Source of the DNA: Demequina flava
Lineage (GTDB): Bacteria > Actinomycetota > Actinomycetes > Actinomycetales > Demequinaceae
NCBI RefSeq assembly: GCF_000975035.1
Contig: NZ_BBRA01000001.1
Location: 496,001-560,000 of the forward strand
DNA: 64,000 nt
Direction: 5' to 3'
Made by a program: the position numbers and the translations under genes. The notes beneath the pieces are model-generated. The model worked only from the letters and a program-made list of their open reading frames with translations, had not been told where the DNA came from and did not search any database. Shown one piece after another: positions 63,978-64,000 of the stretch. Numbering within the stretch: the stretch's first letter is position 1; each line of letters opens with the position of its first letter.

Positions 63978-64000
63978 CTAGCGGACCCACTCCTCAGCGT
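63978..64000 (-). CDS. C-terminal end of an ABC substrate-binding protein (cut by window edge)
   Basis: Only the last residues are visible: AEEWVR-stop, with TAG at 63980-63978. EWVR is a usual ending of peptide-binding proteins in this operon type, and the position before oppB fits oppA/dppA. Low certainty because so little is present. Confidence 0.5.

Overview
The window is about 64 kb of GC-rich chromosome from a free-living actinobacterium, most like the order Micrococcales (Demequina/Cellulomonas relatives). The signs are the sigE-rseA-htrA-tatB locus beside an O-methyltransferase, a DUF3117 gene, an actinobacterial seven-iron ferredoxin beside dapC, GTP-dependent PEP carboxykinase, a fused DppDF-type ATPase and an SCO4848-like small membrane protein. 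No rRNA, tRNA, CRISPR array, transposase or recombinase gene was recognised. All calls come from reading the sequence; no database search was possible.

Layout. 1-2.1 kb: end of a BMP-type nucleoside ABC importer. 2.2-6.8 kb: manC divergent from sdhCDAB. 6.8-10.3 kb: DUF4190-like membrane protein, YihY and trpS. 9.9-15.2 kb: envelope-stress locus sigE-rseA-htrA-tatB with a good sigE-type autoregulatory promoter, then O-methyltransferase, DUF3117 and a LOG protein. 15.3-23.9 kb: lysine/diaminopimelate genes dapE, dapD and dapC with gltA, fdxA and a VanW protein. 24-30.1 kb: typA, a PH-domain protein, and an XRE/IrrE regulator divergent from pckG. 30.2-38.7 kb: a chitin cluster (lipoprotein, two secreted modular GH18 chitinases, a giant LuxR regulator). 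38.8-51.6 kb: ordinary accessory and housekeeping genes (DUF952, EamA/CGNR pair, gadB, DUF4097, HIT, corA, LysR/EamA pair, serine hydrolase, VOC, DUF421, pseudouridine synthase). 59.3-64 kb: a dipeptide ABC importer operon (oppB, oppC, fused oppDF, end of oppA).

51.7-58.1 kb is an accessory, probably anti-phage, island at the 3' end of ychF. It holds a HEPN/nucleotidyltransferase toxin-antitoxin-like pair (HEPN frameshifted), then two cassettes. Cassette 1 (about 52.8-55.7 kb) has a polytopic membrane protein divergent from a DUF4365 nuclease-like protein. Cassette 2 (about 55.7-58.1 kb) has a Pycsar-type effector (PycTM) with its cyclase, and a second, convergent class III cyclase. The cassette edges carry short copies of the last codons of ychF (52784-52806 and 55724-55746, identical over 23 bp; the resident 3' end at 58094-58120 is similar). 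This is what serial site-specific integration into the ychF 3' end would leave.

A second genome-scale signal is the word GGCCGATGC (extended GGGCCGATGCT). By eye it occurs 29 times in 64 kb on both strands, repeatedly as inverted pairs forming intergenic terminators, with none between 50.8 and 59.2 kb. That pattern resembles the DNA uptake sequences of Neisseria and Pasteurellaceae.
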